64,000 nucleotides of DNA. Source: Sulfobacillus thermosulfidooxidans DSM 9293. GTDB taxonomy: Bacteria > Bacillota > Sulfobacillia > Sulfobacillales > Sulfobacillaceae. The notes below the pieces were generated by a model. That model worked only from the letters and a program-made list of their open reading frames with translations. It did not search any database and was not told the DNA's origin. The DNA lies in NCBI RefSeq assembly GCF_900176145.1, contig NZ_FWWY01000001.1, positions 2,180,293 to 2,244,292 on the forward strand. Direction: 5' to 3'. This document shows, piece by piece, positions 27,085 through 35,324 of the stretch; positions within the stretch are counted from its first letter, which is position 1; every line of letters begins with the position of its first letter. A program made the translations under genes and the position numbers.

Positions 27085-28425
27085 ATGTCGTTGTTTGGTA
27101 CGGATGGGGCTCGGGGTATTGCGAATGTGGACCTCACGATTGATTTAGCCACGAAAATTGCAAGAGCTGCTGCCAAGTCCTTGGGCTCTGGCGCTCGCGT
27201 CCTGATTGGACGGGACACACGTATTTCGGGCCCGATGTTAGAAGCGGCGTTAACAGCCGGATTTACTGCAAGCGGCGTAGATGTCTTGTTAGTCGGAATG
27301 CTCCCTACGCCGGCATTGGCATATTTAATCAGTAAAATGGATTGCCAAGCTGGAGTCATGATTTCGGCATCGCACAACCCACCGCAATACAACGGAATCA
27401 AGTTATTAGATCACCAAGGACGGAAGTGGCCGATTGAGCAAGAGGCGCTCGTCGAGCAGATGGTTCTCTCCGGAGAGTTTCAAGCCGTTGGCGATTCTCA
27501 TATTGGACGCGTCTTTCATTATGAGACAACAGCCATCGGCCATTACCTTCGCTATTTAGAGAGCTTATTTGCCGGACTGATTCCCGAGCTTCATGTGGGA
27601 CTGGATTTAGGACATGGAGCGGCCCAGGCAACCGCAGAAAGGGTTCTACGAAATCTCGGAGTGCATGTCCATCCCTTGTTTCATGAACCTGAAGGCTCCT
27701 TAATTAATGTCCGTTGCGGTGCCACGGATCCATCGACGTTGCAAGACCAAGTGTTATTGAATAGGTGGGATTTAGGTCTAGCCTTTGATGGAGATGCAGA
27801 TCGTTTAATTGCTGTCGATCATACAGGACATATTGTAGACGGGGACGAGATCTTATATGTTTTGGCAACGGGTCTCAAGCAACAAGGCCTGTTGGCTCAA
27901 AATACCGTCGTCGCCACCGTGATGTCGAATCTCGGCTTAGAACGCGCTCTGGAAAAAGAAGGGATTGTTCTCGAGCGCACACCTGTGGGTGACCGCTGGG
28001 TCGCACAACGCATGCGGGAACAGGGCTTTGTGCTCGGGGGTGAACAGTCAGGGCATGTGATTTTAGCTCAGTACGCTTCCACTGGCGATGGACTATTGAC
28101 GGCTCTAGCCCTTTTAGCAGAGATTCGCCGGCAAAATCAATCGTTAGCGGAACTTGTGGGGGCTGTGGAACGTTACCCGCAAATATTGCGTAACGTAAGA
28201 ATTGAAAAGACCGTGGCAGAGTGGGAGAGTATTCCCGGACTTGTTGAATTGGTCAAAGAGGCTGAACACAGTCTAGGTCGTGATGGGCGTGTTTTCATCC
28301 GGCCTTCCGGAACAGAGCCTTTGTTGCGTATTATGGTAGAGGGACGTGATCTTCAAGAGATTACAATGTGGGCTGACCGTTTAGAATCGGTCGTGCAGCA
28401 TGCTTTGGAGTCGGCTAAGGCATAA
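27085..28425 (+). CDS. glmM: Phosphoglucosamine mutase
   Basis: 446 residues. Converts glucosamine-6-phosphate to glucosamine-1-phosphate for UDP-GlcNAc and peptidoglycan synthesis. Signatures: LFGTDGARGIANVDLT at the N terminus, the phosphoserine loop MISASHNPPQYNGIK near residue 100, the metal site FDGDADRLIAVD, the sugar loop GGEQSGHVIL, and the phosphate loop IRPSGTEPLLR. The ATG at 27085 begins directly at the conserved MSLFGTDG; an upstream in-frame TTG at 27067 is less likely. Confidence 0.95.
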   Translation: MSLFGTDGARGIANVDLTIDLATKIARAAAKSLGSGARVLIGRDTRISGPMLEAALTAGFTASGVDVLLVGMLPTPALAYLISKMDCQAGVMISASHNPPQYNGIKLLDHQGRKWPIEQEALVEQMVLSGEFQAVGDSHIGRVFHYETTAIGHYLRYLESLFAGLIPELHVGLDLGHGAAQATAERVLRNLGVHVHPLFHEPEGSLINVRCGATDPSTLQDQVLLNRWDLGLAFDGDADRLIAVDHTGHIVDGDEILYVLATGLKQQGLLAQNTVVATVMSNLGLERALEKEGIVLERTPVGDRWVAQRMREQGFVLGGEQSGHVILAQYASTGDGLLTALALLAEIRRQNQSLAELVGAVERYPQILRNVRIEKTVAEWESIPGLVELVKEAEHSLGRDGRVFIRPSGTEPLLRIMVEGRDLQEITMWADRLESVVQHALESAKA

Positions 28426-28439
28426 CCTGCATAGGGCCC

Positions 28440-28622
28440 AAGTAGCGCCGGAACCTTTCGTTCGAGAATGAAAAGAAAGCCAAGAATATGGGTTTGAGAC
28501 GAAAGGTTGACGAGGTGAGGGATCTCGAAGTCTTCGGCGGGTGACCTCCGGCTTCCCGACAGTCGTCAAATCACGAACAAAGGTCGTTTGTAAAGACGAC
28601 ACAAAAACGTGTAGTTGGGACC
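28440..28622 (+). ncRNA. glmS self-cleaving ribozyme / riboswitch
   Basis: The 226-base gap before glmS carries the glmS catalytic riboswitch, which uses glucosamine-6-phosphate as cofactor to cut its own mRNA and lower GlmS synthesis. Cleavage should fall between A28444 and G28445, in front of GCGCCGGAAC. P1 is formed by AACCTTTCGT (28452-28461) and ACGAAAGGTT; next comes the conserved GACGAGGTGAGGGATCTCGA and then TTCGGCGGGTGACCTCCGG, which supplies the strand pairing with GCGCC. A distal P3/P4 region follows. The 3' limit is approximate. Structure is inferred from matching the known consensus by eye. Confidence 0.92.
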
Positions 28623-28651
28623 GACTCCAATCCTTTTGGAGGCGATGACAA

Positions 28652-30469
28652 GTGTGTGGCATTGTAGGATTCGTTGGGGAGAAAGACGATGCCCTCCCCT
28701 TTATTTTTAATGGACTAAAACGGTTGGAATATCGAGGATATGATTCGGCGGGTATTGCTTTGGCCGCCTCATCGGGCATTGCTATTCAGAAGACCCGGGG
28801 AAAACTCGCGGCATTAGGCGAGTTATTGGCATCCTTACCATCAGGAGTTCCCTGTGGAATTGGGCATACCAGGTGGGCAACACATGGGCGTCCCACGGAT
28901 GAAAATGCCCATCCGCATACCGATTGCCGGGGAGAAATTGCCACGGTTCATAACGGGATTATTGAAAATTTCCAGGCTCTGCGTGAAGAATTGATGGCGA
29001 AAGGCCATGTGTTTCAATCAGAGACTGATACGGAAGTCATTCCGCACTTGCTTGAAGAATACGGAGGCGCTGAGGATTTAGAAGGAGCCGTGCGTAAAGC
29101 TGAAAGCCGGCTTGAAGGGGCCTATGCCTTTTTAGCGATTTCTTCAAGGCATCCTGATCGGATCGTGGCCGTGCGGCGTACGAGTCCTTTGATTATTGGA
29201 TTGGGCGAAGATGCGAATTATTTGGCTTCGGATTTCAGTGCCTTTTTAGCCGCGACGAAACGCGCTCAAATTCTAGAGAACGGCGACATGGCGGTGGTGA
29301 CCCCGCGTTCTGTAACCATTACGAATTTGGCTGGCGACATGATTACACGCCCCGTTATCACCGTCGATTGGGATATTAAGCAAGCGGAACGCGGCGGTTA
29401 TGCGCACTTTATGTTAAAAGAAATTATGGAGCAGCCCGATGTCTGGGGAGACTGCCTTTTAGGACGCATTCATGAAGACCAAGTTGTTCCCAAAGAAATC
29501 GGGTTGACGCCCGAGTTACTGACCAGGGTGAAACGGATTCAAATTGTTGCGGCCGGTACCGCGTATCATGCAGGGTTGATTGGGAAATCTTTAATCGAGC
29601 GCTTGGCGCGAGTTCCCGTTAATGTCGATGTAGCCTCTGAATTTCGTTATGCTCATCCGATATTAGATAAGGACACCATGGTCATTGCCATATCGCAGTC
29701 GGGAGAAACGGCAGACACCTTGGCCTGCTTGCGAATGGCCCGCGAACAGGGGGTCTTTACGTATAGTATTACGAATACGGTAGGGTCCACGGTGGCACGG
29801 GAATCCGATGCTGTAGCCTATACCCTAGCGGGACCAGAAATTGCGGTGGCATCGACTAAAGCCTATACGACCCAAATACTGGTTTTGACGCTGTTAGCAT
29901 TAGCACTCGCGCAAGTTCACGGCAATCCTCGACCAGATTTGGTCCGGCGCATGTTACAGTTGCCGCTATTAGGACATAAAGTGCTAGACCGTATGAACCA
30001 AGGTATTGAAAGCATGGCCCAGAGATTGGCTAAGACGCATGATGTGTTTTATATTGGCCGCGGTCTCGATTATGCCTTAGCGATGGAAGGGCAGTTGAAG
30101 ATTAAGGAAATCTCGTATTTACATGCCGAAGCTTATGCGGCAGGGGAACTCAAACACGGGACCTTAGCTTTAATTGAAGAAGGCACCCCGGTCGTGGCTA
30201 TTGTGACGGAACGGGAAGTTGCGGATAAGACGGTATCAAATATTTTGGAAGTGAAAGCTCGGGGTGCTGAAGTATGGGGGATCGTTGATGATTGGCTGCC
30301 TTCCACCCTACCTATTGATCACCGCATTGCCGTGCCGATTGAGGAACCGCTTTTGGCTCCGGTATTGGCGGCCATCCCGCTCCAACTCTTGGCCTATTAT
30401 ACGGCAGTGGCCCGCGGTCACGATGTGGATCAACCGAGAAATTTGGCCAAATCTGTCACTGTAGAATAG
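28652..30469 (+). CDS. glmS: Glutamine-fructose-6-phosphate aminotransferase (isomerizing)
   Basis: 605 residues. First enzyme of hexosamine synthesis; makes glucosamine-6-phosphate. The N-terminal nucleophile cysteine follows the start (GTG, then CGIVGFVGE), with GHTRWATHG and the HNGIIENF block of the glutaminase half. Two SIS domains (from about residue 280) show ISQSGETADTLACLR and ASTKAYTTQ. The C-terminal DQPRNLAKSVTVE is the conserved end whose coding sequence is the TnsD target in Tn7 systems. GGAGGCG precedes the start codon. Regulated by the ribozyme in its leader. Confidence 0.97.
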   Translation: MCGIVGFVGEKDDALPFIFNGLKRLEYRGYDSAGIALAASSGIAIQKTRGKLAALGELLASLPSGVPCGIGHTRWATHGRPTDENAHPHTDCRGEIATVHNGIIENFQALREELMAKGHVFQSETDTEVIPHLLEEYGGAEDLEGAVRKAESRLEGAYAFLAISSRHPDRIVAVRRTSPLIIGLGEDANYLASDFSAFLAATKRAQILENGDMAVVTPRSVTITNLAGDMITRPVITVDWDIKQAERGGYAHFMLKEIMEQPDVWGDCLLGRIHEDQVVPKEIGLTPELLTRVKRIQIVAAGTAYHAGLIGKSLIERLARVPVNVDVASEFRYAHPILDKDTMVIAISQSGETADTLACLRMAREQGVFTYSITNTVGSTVARESDAVAYTLAGPEIAVASTKAYTTQILVLTLLALALAQVHGNPRPDLVRRMLQLPLLGHKVLDRMNQGIESMAQRLAKTHDVFYIGRGLDYALAMEGQLKIKEISYLHAEAYAAGELKHGTLALIEEGTPVVAIVTEREVADKTVSNILEVKARGAEVWGIVDDWLPSTLPIDHRIAVPIEEPLLAPVLAAIPLQLLAYYTAVARGHDVDQPRNLAKSVTVE

Positions 30470-30492
30470 AGGCCGTTCAGAGCGAACATGGT
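30470..30492 (+). other. attTn7-type insertion point downstream of glmS
   Basis: 23 bases separate the glmS stop codon from the first base of the transposon end. In Tn7 itself, TnsD reads the 3' end of glmS and the element inserts about 25 bp beyond the stop, so the spacing is right. The five bases ATGGT at 30488-30492 would be the target duplication; the matching copy at the far end of the element is not in the window, so this is unconfirmed. Confidence 0.75.
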
Positions 30493-30560
30493 TGTTGAGA
30501 GTAAAAAATTAGCTAGACTCGATAAAAATTACCTAGACTGAGAAAAAATTATCTAGACTG
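30493..30560 (+). repeat. Tn7-like transposon end (glmS-proximal, Tn7R equivalent) with three TnsB-type repeats
   Basis: The end begins TGTTGAGAGT. It contains three direct repeats of consensus AAAAATTANCTAGACT, at 30502-30520, 30522-30540 and 30542-30560, with an exact 20-bp period. Tn7 ends carry tandem 22-bp TnsB sites arranged in this way, with overlapping copies at the right end. The first base, TGT start and repeat phasing are read from sequence; TnsB binding is inferred. The repeats lie upstream of tnsA and could also allow autoregulation. Confidence 0.75.
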
Positions 30561-30574
30561 TGTTGGAAGAACAT

Positions 30575-30630
30575 GGTACAGTTGGAACAAGGGAAAACGC
30601 TTGTTCTAACTGTACCTCTTTGTTTTTTAA
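30575..30630 (+). terminator. Intrinsic terminator between glmS and tnsA
   Basis: A 17-base inverted repeat (30575-30591 with 30600-30616, a single G-T wobble) encloses an eight-base loop and is followed by TCTTTGTTTTTT. It lies inside the transposon end, so it would stop glmS transcripts that enter the element, or act as an attenuator for tnsA. The tnsA ribosome-binding sequence follows at once. Confidence 0.75.
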
Positions 30631-30647
30631 TTATAAGGAGGGCGACA

Positions 30648-31481
30648 TTGGCCAAACGTAAACGAGAAAGCACTCCTAACACCATTGAACGGCGAACCAA
30701 AGAAGGACGGGGCACCGGACGTGGGGTGGATTATAAGCCGTGGCTTTTGGTGCAAGATGTCCCGTCCCAAGGATTAGCCAGCCGGGTGAAGGGTGTAAAG
30801 ACTGGCCGCGTCCATCATCTGTTAAGTCAACTTGAATATCGGTGTTTTTTGATTCTGGATTGGTCGGAGCGGATTACGGATATTCGCGAACAGTTTCCGC
30901 TTTTGCCGCTCGACGAAACCCTAGCTTTAGCGGAATCTCTGGGGATTAAACATCCTCGCGATCCCAAAACCCAAATTCCTACAGTGCTCACATCCGACTT
31001 TCTCATTACCGTCAAACAGGGAGAGGGAACAGGAGAACAAGTCCTCAGTATCAAGCCATCCAATCAACTCTCTCGCCCACGAGTGTTAGAAAAACTCGAA
31101 TTGGAACGCCAATATTGGGCAAAGCGCCAGGTGCCGTGGCATATTGTCACGGAACAGGATATTCCCAGGAGCTTGGCTGATAATTTGGAGTGGCTCCAGC
31201 CGTATCGATTTTCCGATGTTCTCTCACCGCTGGCGTCGTCCGATATCCAACGTATCCGCGTGGTTTTGGAACAGGCCTTGCTGAAGGTTCAACCGTTATC
31301 GGATGTTGTACGGGCTGTCGATGATCGGCTGGGATTGGATCCGGGAACGAGTTTGTCCGTTGCCCGCCATTTGTTGGCGACGCGTGCGTGGCGAACAAAT
31401 TGGATGGCACCGTTTAATTTGAGCCAACCGCTTGTCTTGCAACGTCCGGGCGAGCTCTCCTCGGAGGTGGGTGTCTCATGA
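30648..31481 (+). CDS. tnsA: Tn7-like transposition protein TnsA (endonuclease)
   Basis: 277 residues, close to the 273 of Tn7 TnsA. TnsA cuts the 5' ends of the transposon, so Tn7 moves by cut-and-paste. The catalytic residues align well with the Tn7 triad E63, D114, K132: E63 in SQLEYRCF, D117 in LTSDFLITV, and K136 in VLSIKPSNQL. A C-terminal winged-helix-like region contacting TnsC is expected from about residue 170. A TTG at 30648 after AAGGAGGG is chosen; the frame extends upstream into the terminator hairpin. Overlaps tnsB by four bases. Confidence 0.92.
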   Translation: MAKRKRESTPNTIERRTKEGRGTGRGVDYKPWLLVQDVPSQGLASRVKGVKTGRVHHLLSQLEYRCFLILDWSERITDIREQFPLLPLDETLALAESLGIKHPRDPKTQIPTVLTSDFLITVKQGEGTGEQVLSIKPSNQLSRPRVLEKLELERQYWAKRQVPWHIVTEQDIPRSLADNLEWLQPYRFSDVLSPLASSDIQRIRVVLEQALLKVQPLSDVVRAVDDRLGLDPGTSLSVARHLLATRAWRTNWMAPFNLSQPLVLQRPGELSSEVGVS

Positions 31482-33613
31482 ATTGGGCAGTCAACCAGCT
31501 CATTGAATGGCTTGGGGAAAACGGCGATCCCCTGACGGAGCGGCTACTGTGGATGGATCTTTCTTATACCGATGTATACCTTTTCAATGTCCGGGATCCC
31601 AAAGCGCTGCCTGTCTGGCGTCGCCTCAAAGACTTGGAGAGTGCGGTCAGTCAAGGCATAGCTCGGGTTTTGGCGGAAGACCCGTTTTTAAAGGGAATGC
31701 GTCCGGATGACCTGGTAACGGAATCCCAACGTGTTCAACGGGATCAAGCGTGGCAGATTATTCAGCCGTTGGTGGAAATGGCGGACGAGGCCATTTATCG
31801 CCCAGAGACGCGAGGACCGTTGATTGCCGACATTTCAGTGCGTGCTGGGGTCACGAAGACAACGATTTATGGATATCTTCGGCGTTATTGGCGTGGTGGT
31901 CAAACGAAAAATGCCTTGTTACCCGAATATGAACGTCGTGGTGGACGAGGTAAGACCAAAAGGGTCAGCGACCGTAAGAGAGGCCGACCGCCCCGACGGA
32001 CGGACACGGTCACAGACGAATTCGGAATCAATGTGGATGAGGGAATCCGGGAAAAATTTCGCCGCGGGATCCGTCTGTTTTATGAAACGCGGAAGACCCG
32101 CACGCTGAAAGAAGCATATCAACTCATGTTGGAACATTTATTCCATCAGGGGTATGACAAACGGGGCGATATTTTGGTGCCCGTCCTTCCACCAATTACC
32201 GAACTTCCGAGCTTTGGTCAATTCCGTTATTGGTACGAAAAGGAACGGGATTGGGAAACTTCCCAAAAGCGGCGTTTAGGTGAACGGCGATACGCTCTAA
32301 GTCGACGGCCTATTACGGGGGATTCTACGCAAATGGCCCAAGGCCCTGGGGCTTTGTATCAGATCGATGCTACCATTGCCGATGTTTATTTAGTCAGCCG
32401 ATGGGACCGTAACCGCGTGATCGGTCGACCCGTGGTGTATATGGTAGAAGACGTTTTTAGTCGCATGATTGTCGGCTTGTCCGTCAGCCTGGAAGGACCG
32501 AGTTGGTTGGGCGCGATGTTGGCATTGGAAAACGCGGCGAGTGATAAAACGGGATTTTGCGGCCGATTTGGCATTGAGGATGTTTCGTGGTGGCCGGTGC
32601 AACACCTACCAGATGCCATTTTGGCTGACCGGGGCGAACTAGAGGGTTATAATGCCGACCAGTTGGTCAATGCGTTGGCGATTCGCGTGGCCAACACGCC
32701 GCCCTATCGTGGGGACTTGAAAGCGATTATCGAGCAGAACTTTCGGTTGATGAATCTCAACCTCGTTGGTCAGTTGCCTGGAGCGGTGGTGAAGGACCGG
32801 GAACGGGGCGAACCGGATTATCGCCTCGATGCGGTGCTAACATTGGACGAATTTACCCATCTGTTGGTCTTGTCGGTACGCGACCATAACCTGTATCAAC
32901 GATTGGAGTCCTATCCTATGACCGAGGATATGATGGGGGACAACGTGGAGCCGTATCCGTGGGATCTATGGCAGTGGGGGATTACCCATCGTTCCGGCCA
33001 TCTACGGTCGGTGCCTCATGATGTCCTTCGGTTAAACCTACTACCGGGAGCTGAGGCTTCGGTGACGCCGCGGGGCATCCAGTTTCGGGGGGTTCTCTAT
33101 ACCACGGAGCGCGCCATTCGCGAACAGTGGTATGAACGGGCTCGAGCTCGCGGAACATTTCGTGTAGCTATTGCATTCGATCCCCGGGTAATGGACGTCA
33201 TCTACTTGCGCGATGACAATGGAATGGGCATTGAACCGGGCACCTTATTGGATCGCAATCAACAGTTTCGCGGGTATTCGTGGTGGGATTACGAGGCATG
33301 GAAGCAAGCGCAGGCAGAACGTACGGTCCATCGCGAGACTCGAGAACGCCAAGCACAAGCCGAATTGCATGCTGAAATGGCCAAAGTGGTCCAACAAGCC
33401 CAGACCGAAACCGAGCAAACGCGTGACGGCAGCAGTAAACGCGCTCGGGTGAAGTCCATTCGTGCCAATCGTCAGATTGAGCGCGATGAAGACCGCGGCA
33501 CCCAAGGATGGCGTCTCGGACAAGAGGAAGCCAAGATCCTAGCTCCGCCCAACTGTCGGATGAGGAGGTCTATGTGCCCCCGCCTGATCGGATTACCCTG
33601 CTTCGGAGGCTAA
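31478..33613 (+). CDS. tnsB: Tn7-like transposase TnsB (DDE), 3' end apparently frameshifted
   Basis: 711 residues as read. TnsB binds the transposon ends and performs 3' cleavage and joining. The integrase core carries the DDE triad: D297 in YQIDATIADV, D384 in LADRGELEGY and E419 in AIIEQNFRLM. N-terminal helix-turn-helix segments include VRAGVTKTTIYGYLRRYW. After about residue 688 the frame ends in an unlikely tail, while the -1 frame from 33541 stays open to a TGA at 33639, encodes LSDEEVYVPPPDRITLL, and makes an ATGA overlap with tnsC. One base appears deleted near 33540, replacing the C-terminal tail that contacts TnsC. Confidence 0.9.
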   Translation: MNWAVNQLIEWLGENGDPLTERLLWMDLSYTDVYLFNVRDPKALPVWRRLKDLESAVSQGIARVLAEDPFLKGMRPDDLVTESQRVQRDQAWQIIQPLVEMADEAIYRPETRGPLIADISVRAGVTKTTIYGYLRRYWRGGQTKNALLPEYERRGGRGKTKRVSDRKRGRPPRRTDTVTDEFGINVDEGIREKFRRGIRLFYETRKTRTLKEAYQLMLEHLFHQGYDKRGDILVPVLPPITELPSFGQFRYWYEKERDWETSQKRRLGERRYALSRRPITGDSTQMAQGPGALYQIDATIADVYLVSRWDRNRVIGRPVVYMVEDVFSRMIVGLSVSLEGPSWLGAMLALENAASDKTGFCGRFGIEDVSWWPVQHLPDAILADRGELEGYNADQLVNALAIRVANTPPYRGDLKAIIEQNFRLMNLNLVGQLPGAVVKDRERGEPDYRLDAVLTLDEFTHLLVLSVRDHNLYQRLESYPMTEDMMGDNVEPYPWDLWQWGITHRSGHLRSVPHDVLRLNLLPGAEASVTPRGIQFRGVLYTTERAIREQWYERARARGTFRVAIAFDPRVMDVIYLRDDNGMGIEPGTLLDRNQQFRGYSWWDYEAWKQAQAERTVHRETRERQAQAELHAEMAKVVQQAQTETEQTRDGSSKRARVKSIRANRQIERDEDRGTQGWRLGQEEAKILAPPNCRMRRSMCPRLIGLPCFGG

Positions 33614-33635
33614 AAAAGCCTGGGGAGGAGTCAAA

Positions 33636-35312
33636 ATGAGCGACGAACTGCGGATTTTAGTGGGCCAAGGGCGTCGCATCGACGCTGACTATCAGACTCC
33701 GCCGATTGCGACGTACCAAGGAAATCCTTTCATTGAGGCCTTGCCCCCCATCTGGTCGGAGGAAGAGGTGGGTCAACAATTAACCTATGCCCCGCTCTAT
33801 TCTTTGCAGGATCGGGACATGCCAGCCCACTATCGGCTTCATCTCATTCAAAACACTTTGCAATTTTTTGAACCCTTGCCGGTGCATTTGGAACTGGAAC
33901 AACGCTTTTCGCGGATGATTCGCATTGGCTATTTGGCGCGCAATCCCCGCGATCCCCGATTTGTGGCCCAATTGCACGAAAATGCCGACCTTATCGCAAA
34001 CGAGGGCAGTCTCTCGTCAGCAACGCGGTCGACCGCTACGGGATTTACCATCTTGGGCATGAGCGGAGTGGGGAAAACCACGTCGGTCGAGCGCGTTCTG
34101 TCACTCTACCCTCAACTCATTGGGCACCACGAATATGCAGGGCGGCCGCTGACCGTGATGCAGGTGGTCTGGCTTAAGCTGGACTGCCCGTTTGATGGCT
34201 CCATTAAGGGGCTCTGCTTGAATTTCTTTCAGGCAATCGATGATTTGTTGGGCTCCCGCTATTATGAGCGCTATGCCTCAGGTCGGCACACCGTGGATGA
34301 ATTATTGCCGCGCATGGCCCGAGTGGCGGCCTTGCACGGTCTGGGCGTGCTGGTGATTGATGAGATCCAGCATCTCAGCGAGGCCAAAAGTGGTGGTTCC
34401 CGCAAGATGTTGAATTTCTTTGTCCAACTGGTCAACACCATCGGCCTTCCCGTAGTTCTGGTGGGCACCTACAAGGCCCAAGCGCTCTTAAGTGGCGAAT
34501 TTCGGCAAACGCGTCGAGGGACCGGTCAGGGCGACTTTATCTGGGATCGCATGGCCAATGATGAGGTGTGGCAATTCTTCGTCGAATCCCTCTGGCGATT
34601 TCAATATACGCGACGGCTCGTTCCCTTGACGCCAGCCTTGCGAGATGCATTGTACGATGCCAGCCAGGGAATCACCGATTTTGCGGTGAAGTTGTACATG
34701 CTGGCGCAAGCACGGGCGATTACCCGAAATGATGACACCATCACCCCAGCTCTGATTCGATCGGTGGCCAAAGACAGCTTGCGGCTAGCGTCCCCCATTT
34801 TAGAAGCGCTTCGAACGGGCAATATCCGCTTGTTGCAAGGCGTCGACGATGTGGTGCCGTTGGATGTCGAACGGTATCTTGCAGAGGCCGAGCGGTCCGT
34901 GACGACCATGGGACGGCTTGATTCCCTGAGAAAACCGGCTGACCAGAGTTCATCGGTTACGGGCGAGTCCGCCTTAGTCGGGTGGTTGATCGAGGCAGGA
35001 GTACCTAAGATAGTGGCCCGACAGGCGGTAGAATTCATCCAGTCGGATGAAGCCACTTCTCTCCTTGATGACAGGCAAAATGCGTTGGAGAAGGCACGAG
35101 CTCTCATGCAATCAACGCCAGGCTCCGAGGATTCACCGAGCGCGCAGATGCCGGAAGCGGTGAAAAAACGTCCCTCTCAGAAGCAAGAGGGTGCTCCTGA
35201 GAGTTTGGTCCTAAAATCGGTCGTGCAAACAGGTCTCAAAGCGGGGAGGTCGGCCTACGGCGCGTTGAAAAATGCAGGATGGATCCAATCAATGGAGGCG
35301 TTTGTTAGTTAA
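33636..35312 (+). CDS. tnsC: Tn7-like transposition regulator TnsC (AAA+ ATPase)
   Basis: 558 residues, near the 555 of Tn7 TnsC. It bridges target selectors TnsD/TnsE and the TnsAB transposase and gives target immunity. The Walker A motif is ILGMSGVGKTTSVERVL near residue 145 and Walker B is GVLVIDEIQHLSEA near residue 240. VVLVGTYKAQAL corresponds to sensor 1. The C-terminal 130 residues are charged and probably the TnsA/B-binding tail. Start ATG after GGGGAGGAG. Confidence 0.92.
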   Translation: MSDELRILVGQGRRIDADYQTPPIATYQGNPFIEALPPIWSEEEVGQQLTYAPLYSLQDRDMPAHYRLHLIQNTLQFFEPLPVHLELEQRFSRMIRIGYLARNPRDPRFVAQLHENADLIANEGSLSSATRSTATGFTILGMSGVGKTTSVERVLSLYPQLIGHHEYAGRPLTVMQVVWLKLDCPFDGSIKGLCLNFFQAIDDLLGSRYYERYASGRHTVDELLPRMARVAALHGLGVLVIDEIQHLSEAKSGGSRKMLNFFVQLVNTIGLPVVLVGTYKAQALLSGEFRQTRRGTGQGDFIWDRMANDEVWQFFVESLWRFQYTRRLVPLTPALRDALYDASQGITDFAVKLYMLAQARAITRNDDTITPALIRSVAKDSLRLASPILEALRTGNIRLLQGVDDVVPLDVERYLAEAERSVTTMGRLDSLRKPADQSSSVTGESALVGWLIEAGVPKIVARQAVEFIQSDEATSLLDDRQNALEKARALMQSTPGSEDSPSAQMPEAVKKRPSQKQEGAPESLVLKSVVQTGLKAGRSAYGALKNAGWIQSMEAFVS

Positions 35313-35324
35313 GCGGAGGATGGC

